A stretch of DNA of 64,000 nt. Source: Solimonas sp. SE-A11 (GTDB taxonomy: Bacteria > Pseudomonadota > Gammaproteobacteria > Nevskiales > Nevskiaceae). Position numbers and translations under genes: made by a program. The notes beneath the pieces were generated by a model. The model was given only the letters and a program-made list of their open reading frames with translations, did not search any database and was not told the DNA's origin. Location of the stretch: positions 1 through 64,000 of the forward strand of contig NZ_JAUASX010000023.1 of the NCBI RefSeq assembly GCF_030345715.1, read 5' to 3'. This document shows positions 7,268 to 15,708 of the stretch, in pieces. Position 1 is the first letter of the stretch, and every line of letters starts with the position of its first letter.

Positions 7268-8626
7268 ATGAAGAAGACATTCATCCTCGCCGCCCTCGCC
7301 TGCCTGGCCGCGGTGCCGGCGCAAGCGGTGGACATCCCGGCCGGGCGCTACCTGGTCAAGCCGGCACACAGCCAGCTCTGCCTGGACGTGAACGGCAGCG
7401 GCCAGCTGCAGCAGAAGGCCTGCGTGGACGGCAGCAGCGCGCAGCAGTGGGACATCAGCGCCACCAACGGCGGCTGGTCGAAAATCAGCAGCGCGCAGAC
7501 CGGCTGGGCGATGCAGGTCAGCGGCGGCTCCAACAACGACGGCACGGTGATCAACAGCGCCAGCTATGGCGGCAGCAACCAGCAGCAGTTCATGTTCCTG
7601 AAGAACGGCAGCGGCTATGTGCTGAAGGCGCGGCACTCCGGCAAGTGCGCAGACCTGAAGGATTGGAGCGGCGATGCCGGCGGCCTGTTGCAGCAGCTCG
7701 GCTGCAGCGGCGGTGGCAACCAGACCTTCACGCTGCAGCCCACCGGCGGCGCTAGCGCGCCGATCCCGGAGGGGCGGTACAGCATCCGAGCGGTGCACAG
7801 CAATCTCTGCGTGGACGTGCCGAATTCCAGCACGGCGCAGAACACGCAGCTGCAGCAGTACACCTGCAACGGCACCGGCGCGCAGCAGTTCGACGTGCTA
7901 TACGTGGGCAACAGCCGCTATGAGATTCGCAGCGTGACCAGCGGCCAGTGCGTGGACCTGTTCAGCGGCTGGACCGTGAACATGACGGCGGTGCAGCAGT
8001 ACGGCTGCAACCAGACCTCGGCGCAGCGCTGGATCATCAGCGGTATCGGTGACGGCAGCGTGCAGTTCAAGTCCGCGGCGGATACGAGCAAGGTCTGGGA
8101 CGTGTCGGAGGTGTCCACGGCGCCGGGGGCCGAGGTGTGGATCTGGAGCAACAGCCAGGCGGCGAACCAGCGCTGGTGGCTGAACCCGGTGTCCTATGCG
8201 CCGAACGTGGCGGACGGCACCTACTCGCTGAAGAACAGCAAGAGCGGGAAGTGCCTGGAGGTGCCCGGCACCAGCACGGCGGCGGGCGTGCAGTTGCAGC
8301 AGAACGGCTGCAGCAGCGGCACGGCCCAGCGCTTCAAGCTGACGCACGTGGCCAACGGCTACTACACCATCGCCAACGCGACCACCGGGCTGGCGCTGCA
8401 CGTGCAGAACTTCCTGGTGGGCGACAACGCGGCGATCCAGCAGAGCGAGGCACACGGCGGCGACAACGAGCTGTTCACCTTCGTGTCCTACGGCGGGGGT
8501 TACCTGGTGAAGCCGATGCACAGCTACAAGTGCCTGGACATCGTCGGCGGCAGCACGGCGAACGGCGCGCTGCTGCAGCAGTACACCTGCAACCAGAGCA
8601 CGGCGCAGGTGTTCATGCTGCAGTGA
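7268..8626 (+). CDS. Secreted triple ricin-type (beta-trefoil) lectin
   Basis: This 452-residue protein has a clear signal peptide (MKKTFILAALACLAAVPAQA, cleaved before VDIPAG). The remainder is three tandem ricin-B-like beta-trefoil domains at roughly 22-157, 165-310 and 316-452. Each has repeated LCLDV/KCLDI and LQQxxC motifs and AQQW/AQRW/AQxF endings, with paired cysteines in the repeats. No catalytic domain is visible, so it is a stand-alone carbohydrate-binding protein. Its place 16 bases after the lipase suggests it is co-secreted and anchors or directs the lipase to a glycan surface, but this is inference. A strong terminator follows at 8742. Confidence 0.9.
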   Translation: MKKTFILAALACLAAVPAQAVDIPAGRYLVKPAHSQLCLDVNGSGQLQQKACVDGSSAQQWDISATNGGWSKISSAQTGWAMQVSGGSNNDGTVINSASYGGSNQQQFMFLKNGSGYVLKARHSGKCADLKDWSGDAGGLLQQLGCSGGGNQTFTLQPTGGASAPIPEGRYSIRAVHSNLCVDVPNSSTAQNTQLQQYTCNGTGAQQFDVLYVGNSRYEIRSVTSGQCVDLFSGWTVNMTAVQQYGCNQTSAQRWIISGIGDGSVQFKSAADTSKVWDVSEVSTAPGAEVWIWSNSQAANQRWWLNPVSYAPNVADGTYSLKNSKSGKCLEVPGTSTAAGVQLQQNGCSSGTAQRFKLTHVANGYYTIANATTGLALHVQNFLVGDNAAIQQSEAHGGDNELFTFVSYGGGYLVKPMHSYKCLDIVGGSTANGALLQQYTCNQSTAQVFMLQ

Positions 8627-8741
8627 TCGAGAAAAGGGCTGGAGGAGATCGCAAGGGCGGAGGTTAGGTGGACGCGCAGACGTCTCGCCATGGATGGCAT
8701 CCCCGCTGGAGGATCAACAATGACTTGGGCTTGAGGTCTTC

Positions 8742-8768
8742 GGGCGGCCAGCAATGGCCGCCCTTTTT
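8742..8768 (+). terminator. Rho-independent terminator after lipase-lectin operon
   Basis: The hairpin GGGCGGCC-AGCAAT-GGCCGCCC, with a perfect eight-base-pair stem, is followed by TTTTT. It lies 116 bases after the lectin stop codon. Confidence 0.85.
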
Positions 8769-8800
8769 CTTTGGCTCTCGAAAATCCCCTGCCCGTTCAC

Positions 8801-8828
8801 CTCATCCTTCGAAGGGCTCAGGGCGAAC
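8801..8828. repeat. REP-like element
   Basis: CCTTCGAAGGGCTCAGGGCG lies within this segment and is the same dispersed motif as at 191-217 and 1941-1980. It is intergenic, between the lectin terminator and the phosphoesterase gene. Confidence 0.5.
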
Positions 8829-8882
8829 GTCCGTCGTCGTGGTCCCTCTCCGATGGAAACCGCTCGCTGCTAAGCTGCCCCC

Positions 8883-10013
8883 ATGCCACGCCTCTTCTCC
8901 CGCTTCACGCTCGTCTTCACCGCCGTGCTGGGCCTGCTCTATGCCTACCTGGCCTGGCGGCTGACGGATCACCTTGCGGCGCGCCTGCTGCTGGCCCTGC
9001 CCTTGCTGCTGGTCTGGATCGTGCCGCTGCGCTACTGGGGCGACCGGCGCGAGGAACGCCACCCGCTGGATGCGGCGCTGCACGTGGCGGGCTACCTGGC
9101 GATGGGCTGGCTCAACTTCGTGCTGCTGCTGTCGCTGCTGCGCGACTTGGTGCTGGCACTGACCCCGGCGCTGCCGGTGGTGCATGGAGCGCTGCAGGAA
9201 TCCGGCCCGGCGCTGGTGGTCGGCCTGTCGCTGGCGGCGCTGCTGGCGGGATTCCACGGCGCGCGCCGTGGCCCGCAGCCGGTGGAGGTGGAAATCCCGG
9301 TGCCGGGCCTGGACCCGGCGCTCGAGGGCTTCCGCATCGTGCAAATCTCGGATCTGCATGTGGGGCCGACCATCGGCCGCGAGTACGTGGAGCGCGTGGT
9401 GCGCATGGCCAATGCCCTGGAGCCGGACCTGGTGGCGCTGACCGGCGACATCGTGGACGGGCCGGTGGCGCGGCTGGCGCAGGCGGCGGCACCGCTGGCG
9501 GAGCTGCAGCCGCAGGGCCGCGTGTTCCTGGTGCCGGGCAACCACGAGGTCTATGCCGGACTGCGTGCCTGGGGCACGCAGTTCCGTGGCTGGGGCATCC
9601 GCACGCTGGTCAACGAATACGCGCTGCTGGATCAGGCCGGCGCAAGGCTGCTGGTGGGCGGCGTCAGCGATCCGACCATGGCGGTCTTCGGCGAGGCGCT
9701 ACGGCCCGATGCGCCGCGTGCTGCCGGACGTAGCGAGGGCCGCGCCTTCCGCCTGCTGCTGTCGCACCACCCCAAGCTGGCGGTGGACGCCGCGGATGCG
9801 GGCTTCGACCTGCAGTTGTCGGGGCACACGCATGGCGGGCAGTTCTTCCCCTGGACGCTGGCGGTGCGCCGGGTGCACGCGCCGCATGCGCTGGGGCTGT
9901 CGCAGCGCGGCCGCATGTGGATCTACGTCAGCGCTGGCACCGGCAGCTGGGGGCCGCCGCTGCGGCTGGGGACGAAGACGGAAGTGACGCTGTTGCGGCT
10001 GGTGCGAGCCTAG
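8883..10013 (+). CDS. Membrane-anchored metallophosphoesterase (YkuE/YaeI-like)
   Basis: This 376-residue protein has four hydrophobic segments in its first 125 residues (about 8-27, 32-50, 66-98 and 108-125), then a calcineurin-like phosphoesterase domain. The metal-binding motifs are ISDLHVG (Asp157, His159), LTGDIVD (Asp189), PGNHEVY (Asn220, His221), LLSHHP and SGHTHGGQ, in the order expected. Relatives (YaeI, YkuE, lpxG/lpxH-like) act on phosphodiester bonds of lipid-linked or UDP-linked substrates at the membrane. The exact substrate cannot be told. It appears monocistronic. Confidence 0.88.
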   Translation: MPRLFSRFTLVFTAVLGLLYAYLAWRLTDHLAARLLLALPLLLVWIVPLRYWGDRREERHPLDAALHVAGYLAMGWLNFVLLLSLLRDLVLALTPALPVVHGALQESGPALVVGLSLAALLAGFHGARRGPQPVEVEIPVPGLDPALEGFRIVQISDLHVGPTIGREYVERVVRMANALEPDLVALTGDIVDGPVARLAQAAAPLAELQPQGRVFLVPGNHEVYAGLRAWGTQFRGWGIRTLVNEYALLDQAGARLLVGGVSDPTMAVFGEALRPDAPRAAGRSEGRAFRLLLSHHPKLAVDAADAGFDLQLSGHTHGGQFFPWTLAVRRVHAPHALGLSQRGRMWIYVSAGTGSWGPPLRLGTKTEVTLLRLVRA

Positions 10014-10025
10014 GACGTAAATGCA

Positions 10026-10046
10026 GGAGCGGCTGTCAACCGCTCC
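10026..10046. repeat. REP-like hairpin
   Basis: GGAGCGG-CTGTCAA-CCGCTCC lies between the convergent phosphoesterase and DUF2505 genes. It resembles the arm of the larger palindrome at 18803-18875, GTAGGAGCGGCTGTTAGCCG. Confidence 0.6.
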
Positions 10047-10063
10047 CGCATCTTGAGGAAACC

Positions 10064-10552
10064 TCAGTACTTCTCGAGCAGCTTCTGGCTCGCCTTCGCA
10101 TCCACCGGATTCTTGCCGCGGATATCTTCGGCGATCAGGTCTTCCAGCTTGCCGCCGACCAGGGGTATCTTCACCGACACTTCCCAGTCGAAGGTCTTGG
10201 TGCTGCTGCCGCCGGACTCGGCCAGCGAGGTGCTGCAACGGATCTTGCCCGGCAGGCCCTTGGGCTCGACGATGACCTCGCCCTTCTTGCTGGAACGGTC
10301 CCAACGCTCGGTCTGGGTGACGGTGGTGGTTTCGCCCAGCACCTTCTTGGCGAAGCCGGGCAGCGGGGCGGAGGACTTCACCTCGTAGCTGACCTTGATC
10401 ATGAAGCGGGTGCCGTCGTCGCTGTGGTCCACCTGGCGGAAATTCATGGCGCCGAGGGCTTCCTGCAAGGCCTTGTGGTAGGCCGGGTCGCAGAACATCT
10501 TCAGCACGGTGGCGTTGTCCTTGGCGAAGGTCTGCTTGTACGAGAACTGCAT
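10064..10552 (-). CDS. DUF2505 family protein (SRPBCC-like fold)
   Basis: This 162-residue soluble protein starts MQFSYKQTFAKDNATVLKMF, typical of the DUF2505 family. The family resembles START/SRPBCC ligand-binding domains: VLKMFCDPAYHKALQEALGA, then alternating charged beta strands, and a closing helix (LIAEDIRGKNPVDAKASQKLL). The function is not known; members are thought to bind a hydrophobic ligand. There is no signal peptide. GGAGAG lies upstream of the ATG at 10552. It is followed downstream by the end of the phosphoesterase gene on the other strand and preceded by an AraC gene on the same strand. Confidence 0.8.
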   Translation of the reverse strand: MQFSYKQTFAKDNATVLKMFCDPAYHKALQEALGAMNFRQVDHSDDGTRFMIKVSYEVKSSAPLPGFAKKVLGETTTVTQTERWDRSSKKGEVIVEPKGLPGKIRCSTSLAESGGSSTKTFDWEVSVKIPLVGGKLEDLIAEDIRGKNPVDAKASQKLLEKY

Positions 10553-10636
10553 GTCGGGCTCTCCTGCGGTTATTGGTTTCGTGGGCGCACTGTGCAGCAG
10601 CGCGCCGGGCCTGTCATCCCACCAGGGGACTATGGA

Positions 10637-11683
10637 CTACTGCCGGAATTCGCTGGGGCTGACGCCGGTCCAGCGCTTGAAGGCGCGGCGGAAGCTGCGC
10701 ACGTCGGCATAGCCGGACTGCTCGGCGACGCGCTCGATCGGCAGTCCCGGGTTGGCCAGCAGGCCCATGACGCGGGTGCGGCGCACGTTGTTGAGCAGGG
10801 TCTCGAAGCTCAGGCCCTGATCGCCGAGGCGGCGGCGCAGGGTGCGGCCGCTCATGTTGAGCTCGCCGGCGATGCTCTCCAGGCTCGGTCCCTTGGTGAG
10901 GGTCTTCTCGATGGCGCGCTCGACGGTGGCGGCCAGGTCCATCTTCTGGCGCACCTGGGCGTTCTCCGCCTCCAGCAGGGCCAGGGCCTGCTTCAGCGCC
11001 AGCGGGTTGTGGTTGGGCAGGGCGTGCATCAGCCAGCGCGCTTCGATGACGCAGCGGTTCTGCTCGGCGCCGAAGATCACCGGCGCACCGAACAGGGCCT
11101 GGTACTGCGCGACCCAGGCCGGCGCCGGATAGGCCAGCTCCACGCGCAGCGGCGAGAAGTGCGGCCCGACCAGGCTGCGGCCGTAGACCAGCAGGCTGGC
11201 AAACAGCTCCTCAACGGCGAAGACCTGGATCTCCACGTCCGGGAAGCGGAAGCCGGCCTCCACCCACAGCTCGGTGCCGGACAGGCGCAGGCTGGTCTGG
11301 GTGATGCCGCCGGCGGTGACCTGGTAGCGCAGGCCGATGTCGAAGGCCTCGCCCAGGGTGGGGCACAGCGAGACGGCGTGGCCAAGCAGGCCGAGGGTGC
11401 CGAGCACGTTGCGGTTGCCCACGGCCAGGCCCAGGGCGTCGCCGGGCACCAGTTGCAGGGCGCGACGGATCATCAGGCTGGCCTGGCGGTAGGAGACGCG
11501 GAAGGTTGGATCGTCCAGGTCCTCCGGGCCGAAGCCGAGGCCGCGGCACAGGGCCTGCGGCTCGACGCCTCGGGCGGCGGCAACCTGGGCCAGGGTCTGC
11601 AGCAGGAAGACGGGGAAGACGGCGGCTTCGTAGCGCGGGTCTTCGACAGTGCCGGTCGGGTTGGTGGCGGGGGCCTGGGTCAT
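10637..11683 (-). CDS. AraC-family transcriptional regulator with arabinose-binding-type N-domain
   Basis: This 348-residue protein has an N-terminal AraC_bd-type domain of about 200 residues (FPVFLLQTLAQVAAARGV, LGLLGHAVSLCPTLGEAF). It ends with two HTH units (LESIAGELNMSGRTLRRRLG and IERVAEQSGYADVRSFRRAF, finishing KRWTGVSPSEFRQ), the standard AraC C-terminus. Proteins of this layout (OruR/ArgR/MmsR types) often control lipid or amino-acid catabolism. The ATG at 11683 starts the conserved part; an 18-residue extension to 11737 is possible but overlaps the neighbour's downstream region. It lies 84 bases upstream of the DUF2505 gene on the same strand. Confidence 0.87.
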   Translation of the reverse strand: MTQAPATNPTGTVEDPRYEAAVFPVFLLQTLAQVAAARGVEPQALCRGLGFGPEDLDDPTFRVSYRQASLMIRRALQLVPGDALGLAVGNRNVLGTLGLLGHAVSLCPTLGEAFDIGLRYQVTAGGITQTSLRLSGTELWVEAGFRFPDVEIQVFAVEELFASLLVYGRSLVGPHFSPLRVELAYPAPAWVAQYQALFGAPVIFGAEQNRCVIEARWLMHALPNHNPLALKQALALLEAENAQVRQKMDLAATVERAIEKTLTKGPSLESIAGELNMSGRTLRRRLGDQGLSFETLLNNVRRTRVMGLLANPGLPIERVAEQSGYADVRSFRRAFKRWTGVSPSEFRQ

Positions 11684-11752
11684 GGCGGATACGATGCCAT
11701 AACCCGACCGGGGGCTTTTAGCCCCCGGTGCTTTCAAGCCACCAGGAAGCCC

Positions 11753-12172
11753 TCAATGCTCCAGCGCGGACTGCCGCAGCATGAACAGCACGCTCTGGCG
11801 GTTCTGTACCTCGCGGCGGCCGGTGCGGGCTTCCTCGACGGTGATGTTGCGGGCGCAGAGGTAGACGTCGCGGCTCAGTTCGTCGGCCTGGGGACAGCCG
11901 ATCTGCAACAGTTCGGTGCGCAGCAGGCTGAGGAAAGGCTGGGTCAGGGGCTCGAACTGGGCGGCGTAGCGGGTGCCTTCGGCGGCCTGCACCGCGGCGG
12001 TGCGCATCTCGCGGCGGGCAAAGCAGGCGTCCCAGTAGACCTGCATGGAGCGACTCAGGCGCGAGACGCTGGGCTCGCCGCTGATCTGGCCGACGACTTC
12101 GGTCAGCACCTGGCGCAGGAAGTCGCGGTAGGCCGGCAGGGCCTGCTCGGGCATCAGCTGCATCGTGTTCAT
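11753..12172 (-). CDS. Hypothetical protein, all-helical
   Basis: This 139-residue protein starts at the ATG at 12172 (MNTMQLMPEQALPAYRDFL), preceded by a GGGGA ribosome site. It is predicted helical throughout, with no signal peptide and no motif I recognise. The frame continues far upstream, but that part is antisense to the next gene and arginine-rich, so it is not coding. It resembles in size and helix content the ligand domain of a TetR protein without the HTH, but this is only an impression. It lies 69 bases before the AraC gene. Confidence 0.6.
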   Translation of the reverse strand: MNTMQLMPEQALPAYRDFLRQVLTEVVGQISGEPSVSRLSRSMQVYWDACFARREMRTAAVQAAEGTRYAAQFEPLTQPFLSLLRTELLQIGCPQADELSRDVYLCARNITVEEARTGRREVQNRQSVLFMLRQSALEH

Positions 12173-12379
12173 GGCGTTTCCCCAAGGTCCCGTAGTCATG
12201 GAGTGTCCTGCACGAATCACGCCGGGCGTGAGGACCGCAGTGACGCGGCAGGGGGACCGTGGCGGACAGCATACCCGAGCCGCGGTGTCCGCCATGGTCC
12301 GAAAGGCGCAGGCCGGTCGGTGAGACCCGACAAGACACGGGTCACTCGCCGGCCAGGGTGGCGGCGGCATAATGGCGCC

Positions 12380-12865
12380 ATGGTTCCCGAACTCAGCCGC
12401 ATGCAGGCCGCCTTCATCCAGGGCCCGGTGTCGATCTCGCTCGCGTCGCGCGATGTCGCGCGGCGCACGACGATCGCCCGCGGCCTGAGTTGCCGCGTGT
12501 CGGAGGCGCGCGACCAGATCTCGATCCTGGTCTGCGGGGCGCGCGCGGCGGCGCTGCTGGCGGAGCTGCGCGTGGATGGCTGGATGGCGGCGAGCTATTC
12601 CCTGCCCGCCACCCACGAGACGCTGCAGGTGAAGGGCCGCGACGCTCGCGTGGAGCCGGCGCAGCCCGGCGACGAGGCGCTGGCGGCGGCGCACCGGGCG
12701 GCTTTCGCCACGCAGATCGCAGTGGCGGGCTTCACGGTGGCCTTCACCGAGGCCCTGCTGCACCACGAGCCGGGCCAACTGTGCTGGGTGCGCTTCACCC
12801 CCGCCGCGGTCTACATGCAGACGCCGGGTCCGCGCGCCGGCGAGCGCCTGAAGGCGGGCGGCTGA
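12380..12865 (+). CDS. Pyridoxamine-phosphate-oxidase-like split-barrel protein
   Basis: This 161-residue protein (MVPELSRMQAAFIQGPVSIS) resembles the flavin-reductase/PNPOx split-barrel group. The segment PVSISLASRDVARRTTIARGLSCRV matches the N-terminal strand pair of such proteins, and LCWVRFTPAAVYMQTPGPRAGE closes the barrel. The stop overlaps the next start as TGATG (12863-12867), indicating translational coupling to the PNPOx-GAF protein, so the two probably work together. Whether it binds FMN, F420 or haem is not clear. Confidence 0.65.
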   Translation: MVPELSRMQAAFIQGPVSISLASRDVARRTTIARGLSCRVSEARDQISILVCGARAAALLAELRVDGWMAASYSLPATHETLQVKGRDARVEPAQPGDEALAAAHRAAFATQIAVAGFTVAFTEALLHHEPGQLCWVRFTPAAVYMQTPGPRAGERLKAGG

Positions 12866-14178
12866 TGCGCTCGGTCGACAGCATCCGCGATTGCCTGGAA
12901 GGCGGCGTGCCGAGCCTGATCGCCACCTGCGACGCCGAGGGCATGCCCAACCTGACCTATGTCTCCCAGGTGCATTACGTGGACGCGGAGCACGTGGCGC
13001 TGAGCTTCCAGTTCTTCAACAAGACCCGCGAGAACATCCTGCGCGACCCGCGCGCGACGGTGCGCGTGGCCAACGCCGAGACGGCCGCCGAGTACCGGCT
13101 GGATGTGGAGTACCTCCGCACGGAGTCGGAGGGGCCGCTGTTCGAGCGCATGAAGGCCAAGCTCGCCGGCGTGGCTTCGCATACCGGCATGGCCGGGGTG
13201 TTCAAGCTGCTGGGCGCCGACGTCTACCGCGTGCGGGCCATCGAGCAGCTGCCCAGTCCGGCGCTGGCGCCGGAGCGCTTGCACCCGCCACTGCTGCCGC
13301 CGCTGCGGCGGCTGGGCGAGCGCATCGCGGCTTGCCGCGAGCTGGACGAGCTGCTGGACCGCACGCTGGCGGGCCTGCAGGAGCTGTTCGGCATCCATCA
13401 CTCGATGCTGCTGATGCTCGACGAGAGCCGGCAACGGCTCTACACGGTGGCCAGCCGCGGCTACGGTGCCTCGGGCGTGGGCTCGGAGGTGGCGCTGGGG
13501 CATGGCGTGATCGGGGTGGCGGCGGAGCAGCGCACGCCGATCCGCCTGTCCTACGCCAGCATGGATTACATCTACGGCGCGGCGGCGACCGGCACCGCGG
13601 CGGAGATTCCCTGGCCGGGGCTGCGCGAGCCGCAGAGCCAACTGGCGGTGCCGATCGGCTCCGGCGGCCGCCTGCAGGGCGTGCTGTACGTGGAGAGCCT
13701 GGACGAAATGGCCTTCTGCTACGAGCACGAGGACGCGCTGGCGGCGCTGGCGGTGTCGCTGGGCTTCGCCATGCAGGCGCTGGCGCAGGAGGACGAGCCC
13801 GGCGAACCCGCGCCGGCTGCCGCCCCCCCGCAGCAGCCGGCCGGCAAGACGGCGCTGCAGGTACGCTACTACCCGGAGGACGACAGCGTCTTCCTGGGCG
13901 AGGACTACCTGATAAAGGGCGTGGCCGGCGCGATCTTCTGGAAACTGCTGCGCGACTACCAGCGCGACGGCCGCACCGAGTTCAGCAACCGCGAGCTGCG
14001 CCTGGACCCGAGCATCCCGCTGCCGGACATCGCCGACAACCTGGAGGCGCGCTTGCTGCTGTTGCACCGCCGCCTGCAGGAGCGCAGCGGCTTGCTGGCG
14101 CTGGAGAAGACCGGGCGCGGGCGCTTCCGCCTGTGCGTGCGCCAGCCGTTGAAGCTGGTGGAGGTCGCGGCCGCCTGA
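12865..14178 (+). CDS. PNPOx-like domain fused to GAF sensor domain
   Basis: This 437-residue protein has an N-terminal FMN-binding split-barrel domain at about 1-130 (PSLIATCDAEGMPNLTYVSQ, then FFNKTRENILRDPRATVRVA). A GAF domain follows at about 150-310 (LDRTLAGLQELFGIHHSMLL, VGSEVALGHGVIGVAAEQRT, QLAVPIGSGGRLQGVLYVES), then a C-terminal winged-helix-like segment (FSNRELRLDPSIPLPDIADN). The tail resembles those that end in Fis/transcriptional-output-like domains. It is likely a sensory protein reading a flavin or small ligand. The ATG overlaps the previous stop. The downstream neighbour is convergent. Confidence 0.8.
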   Translation: MRSVDSIRDCLEGGVPSLIATCDAEGMPNLTYVSQVHYVDAEHVALSFQFFNKTRENILRDPRATVRVANAETAAEYRLDVEYLRTESEGPLFERMKAKLAGVASHTGMAGVFKLLGADVYRVRAIEQLPSPALAPERLHPPLLPPLRRLGERIAACRELDELLDRTLAGLQELFGIHHSMLLMLDESRQRLYTVASRGYGASGVGSEVALGHGVIGVAAEQRTPIRLSYASMDYIYGAAATGTAAEIPWPGLREPQSQLAVPIGSGGRLQGVLYVESLDEMAFCYEHEDALAALAVSLGFAMQALAQEDEPGEPAPAAAPPQQPAGKTALQVRYYPEDDSVFLGEDYLIKGVAGAIFWKLLRDYQRDGRTEFSNRELRLDPSIPLPDIADNLEARLLLLHRRLQERSGLLALEKTGRGRFRLCVRQPLKLVEVAAA

Positions 14179-14204
14179 GCGGCCGGCGACCTCCACCTGG
14201 CGGC

Positions 14205-14903
14205 TCAGGCCGCCTTGGCCATCGCCACCGGCTGCGTCAGCGCGTCCTGCAGGCGCGCCCAGTCGCGCGCCGAAAGCAGTGGCTGCAGCATGCCCAGCAC
14301 TCCCGCGAAGACCTCCGCCGGCGCGCCGGCGCGCATGCCCATCAGCATGCCGCAGCGCTCGCCGTGGCTGGCGCTGGGCAGCATCCAGCGCAGGGTCAGC
14401 ATCATCTCCGGCGGCGGGATGGTGGCGACCAGGGCCTGCTCGATGGCGTGGATCTCGGCGTCGCTGTAGGCCGACCACAGGGCGGCGTTGTTGCGCACTT
14501 CCTCGATGTCCATGTGTTCGTGGTTCTCGGCCACGAACATGGCCAGCGCCAGGTACAGGGCGTGGCCCAGCTCCAGGCGGCGCGGGCCGCGGGTGGCTTC
14601 CAGGGCATCGGCACGCGCCAGCAGGGTGTCGACGGCGTGGATGTGCTCGCCGTGATCGGCGCCGGTCTGGCCGCTGGAACCCGGGCGACGGGCTTCCATG
14701 GCGGGGTGGATGAAGTCGTTTTCGTGCGCAAGATGCGTGCGGCAGACCGCCAGCAAGGCACGCAGCTCCCCCAGCGCGGTACCGCTGTCCTCGGCGTCCA
14801 GCCAGTCGGCGCGGCCCAGTGTCTGCAGCGTGTCGGCCATCCAGGCGCGCAGGCCTTTGTGGATCACGGAGTAGATGTTGTAGCGCGGTGCGAGGGTGTC
14901 CAT
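14205..14903 (-). CDS. Hemerythrin-domain protein
   Basis: This 232-residue protein carries a hemerythrin HHE domain. The conserved histidine/acid sets are VIHKGLR near residue 14, HLAHENDFIHP near 58, DHGEHIH near 84 and ENHEHMDIEE near 127, fitting a di-iron site. Such proteins sense or store oxygen or nitric oxide, or protect iron-sulfur centres. The C-terminal part (PEMMLTLRWMLPSASHGERC) is a family-specific extension. The ATG at 14903 has GGAG upstream; a TTG at 14918 is also in frame. It faces the PNPOx-GAF gene, and both may relate to redox sensing. Confidence 0.82.
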   Translation of the reverse strand: MDTLAPRYNIYSVIHKGLRAWMADTLQTLGRADWLDAEDSGTALGELRALLAVCRTHLAHENDFIHPAMEARRPGSSGQTGADHGEHIHAVDTLLARADALEATRGPRRLELGHALYLALAMFVAENHEHMDIEEVRNNAALWSAYSDAEIHAIEQALVATIPPPEMMLTLRWMLPSASHGERCGMLMGMRAGAPAEVFAGVLGMLQPLLSARDWARLQDALTQPVAMAKAA

Positions 14904-15067
14904 TGCAGCAGTCTCCAAGTGGGTTTTCCAAGGGCAAAACAGGCTTTGCCGATGGGTGAGCAGACTACGCAGGAGAACCCTTTCGCATTGCTAAATAGCG
15001 CTTAAGAAAACCCTCAAAATTTCTTAAGTGGAGGCGCGCTGTGAACGGCTTCACACCTCCTTGGCGC

Positions 15068-15098
15068 CCCTGGGGCGTTCCCTGGGAGCGCCCCAGGG
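15068..15098. promoter_or_regulatory. Strong hairpin upstream of the SWIB gene
   Basis: CCCTGGGGCG pairs perfectly with CGCCCCAGGG around an 11-base loop that itself contains TCCCTGGGA. It lies 116 bases before the SWIB start codon, in a gap of about 310 bases (14904-15213) that otherwise shows no gene. No T-run follows, so it is more likely a leader structure or binding site than a terminator. Confidence 0.5.
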
Positions 15099-15213
15099 AA
15101 ACCCTCCGTTCAAATAACACTCGCGCGGCGCGCAATTTTCGTGTAAATCTCACACCCGCACGCTCTGCGTCGCAGGGCGATCTCAAGTCCAGGATCAAGA
15201 GAGGAGCAGGAGA

Positions 15214-15636
15214 ATGGCTGTTAAGAAGGCTGCTAAGAAGGCTGTTGCGAAGAAGGCTCCGGCCAAGAAGGCGCCGGCCAAGAAGGTTGCTGCTAAGAAG
15301 GCTCCGGCCAAGAAGGCGCCGGCCAAGAAGGTCGCCGCCAAGAAGCCGGCTGCCAAGAAGGCCGCCCCGAAGGCGAAGAAGCCCCGCGCTGCCGGCGGTG
15401 GTATCGCCCAGCCGGTCGCCCTGAGCGCTGATCTCGCCGGCATCGTCGGCGCGACCTCGCTGAGCCGCGGCGAGCTGACCAAGCGCATTTGGGACTACAT
15501 CAAGAAGAACGGTCTGCAGGACCAGAAGAACCGCCGTCAGATCAACGCCGACGCCAAGCTGAAGGTCATCTTCGGCGGCAAGAACCAGGTGTCGATGTTC
15601 GAAATGACGAAGCTGGTCAACAAGCACGTCAAGTAA
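15214..15636 (+). CDS. Histone-H1-like KAAK-repeat protein with SWIB/MDM2 domain
   Basis: This 140-residue protein has two parts. Residues 1-60 are almost only Lys, Ala, Pro and Val in repeats such as [17 protein letters not shown], like the tails of AlgP/Hc1 and eukaryotic H1, and should bind DNA non-specifically. Residues 65-140 form a SWIB domain ([60 protein letters not shown]). SWIB is a chromatin-remodelling domain in eukaryotes; short SWIB proteins are known in chlamydiae and some proteobacteria. It is probably a nucleoid-associated protein. AGGAGCAGGAG precedes the ATG, and a strong terminator follows. Confidence 0.9.
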   Translation: MAVKKAAKKAVAKKAPAKKAPAKKVAAKKAPAKKAPAKKVAAKKPAAKKAAPKAKKPRAAGGGIAQPVALSADLAGIVGATSLSRGELTKRIWDYIKKNGLQDQKNRRQINADAKLKVIFGGKNQVSMFEMTKLVNKHVK

Positions 15637-15650
15637 CACCGCTTCATCTG

Positions 15651-15689
15651 AAAACCCGCCGGCGCCGAGAGGCCCCGGCGGGTTTTTTC
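15651..15689. terminator. Bidirectional terminator between SWIB and serine hydrolase genes
   Basis: The hairpin with arms CCCGCCGG and CCGGCGGG is flanked by AAAA on the left and TTTTTT on the right. It can therefore end transcription from both convergent genes. Confidence 0.88.
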
Positions 15690-15708
15690 TTGCCCGCGAG
15701 CCGGCCGC

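Noticed and set aside
9917-12379. Very long plus-strand frame across several minus-strand genes
   Set aside because: It is a GC-driven antisense frame over the DUF2505, AraC and hypothetical genes; only its last part, from ATG 12380, is a real gene.
15230-15360. Short tandem DNA repeat array that might look like a CRISPR or minisatellite
   Set aside because: It is the coding sequence of the KAAK tail of the SWIB protein; repeats are contiguous, in frame and lack spacers.
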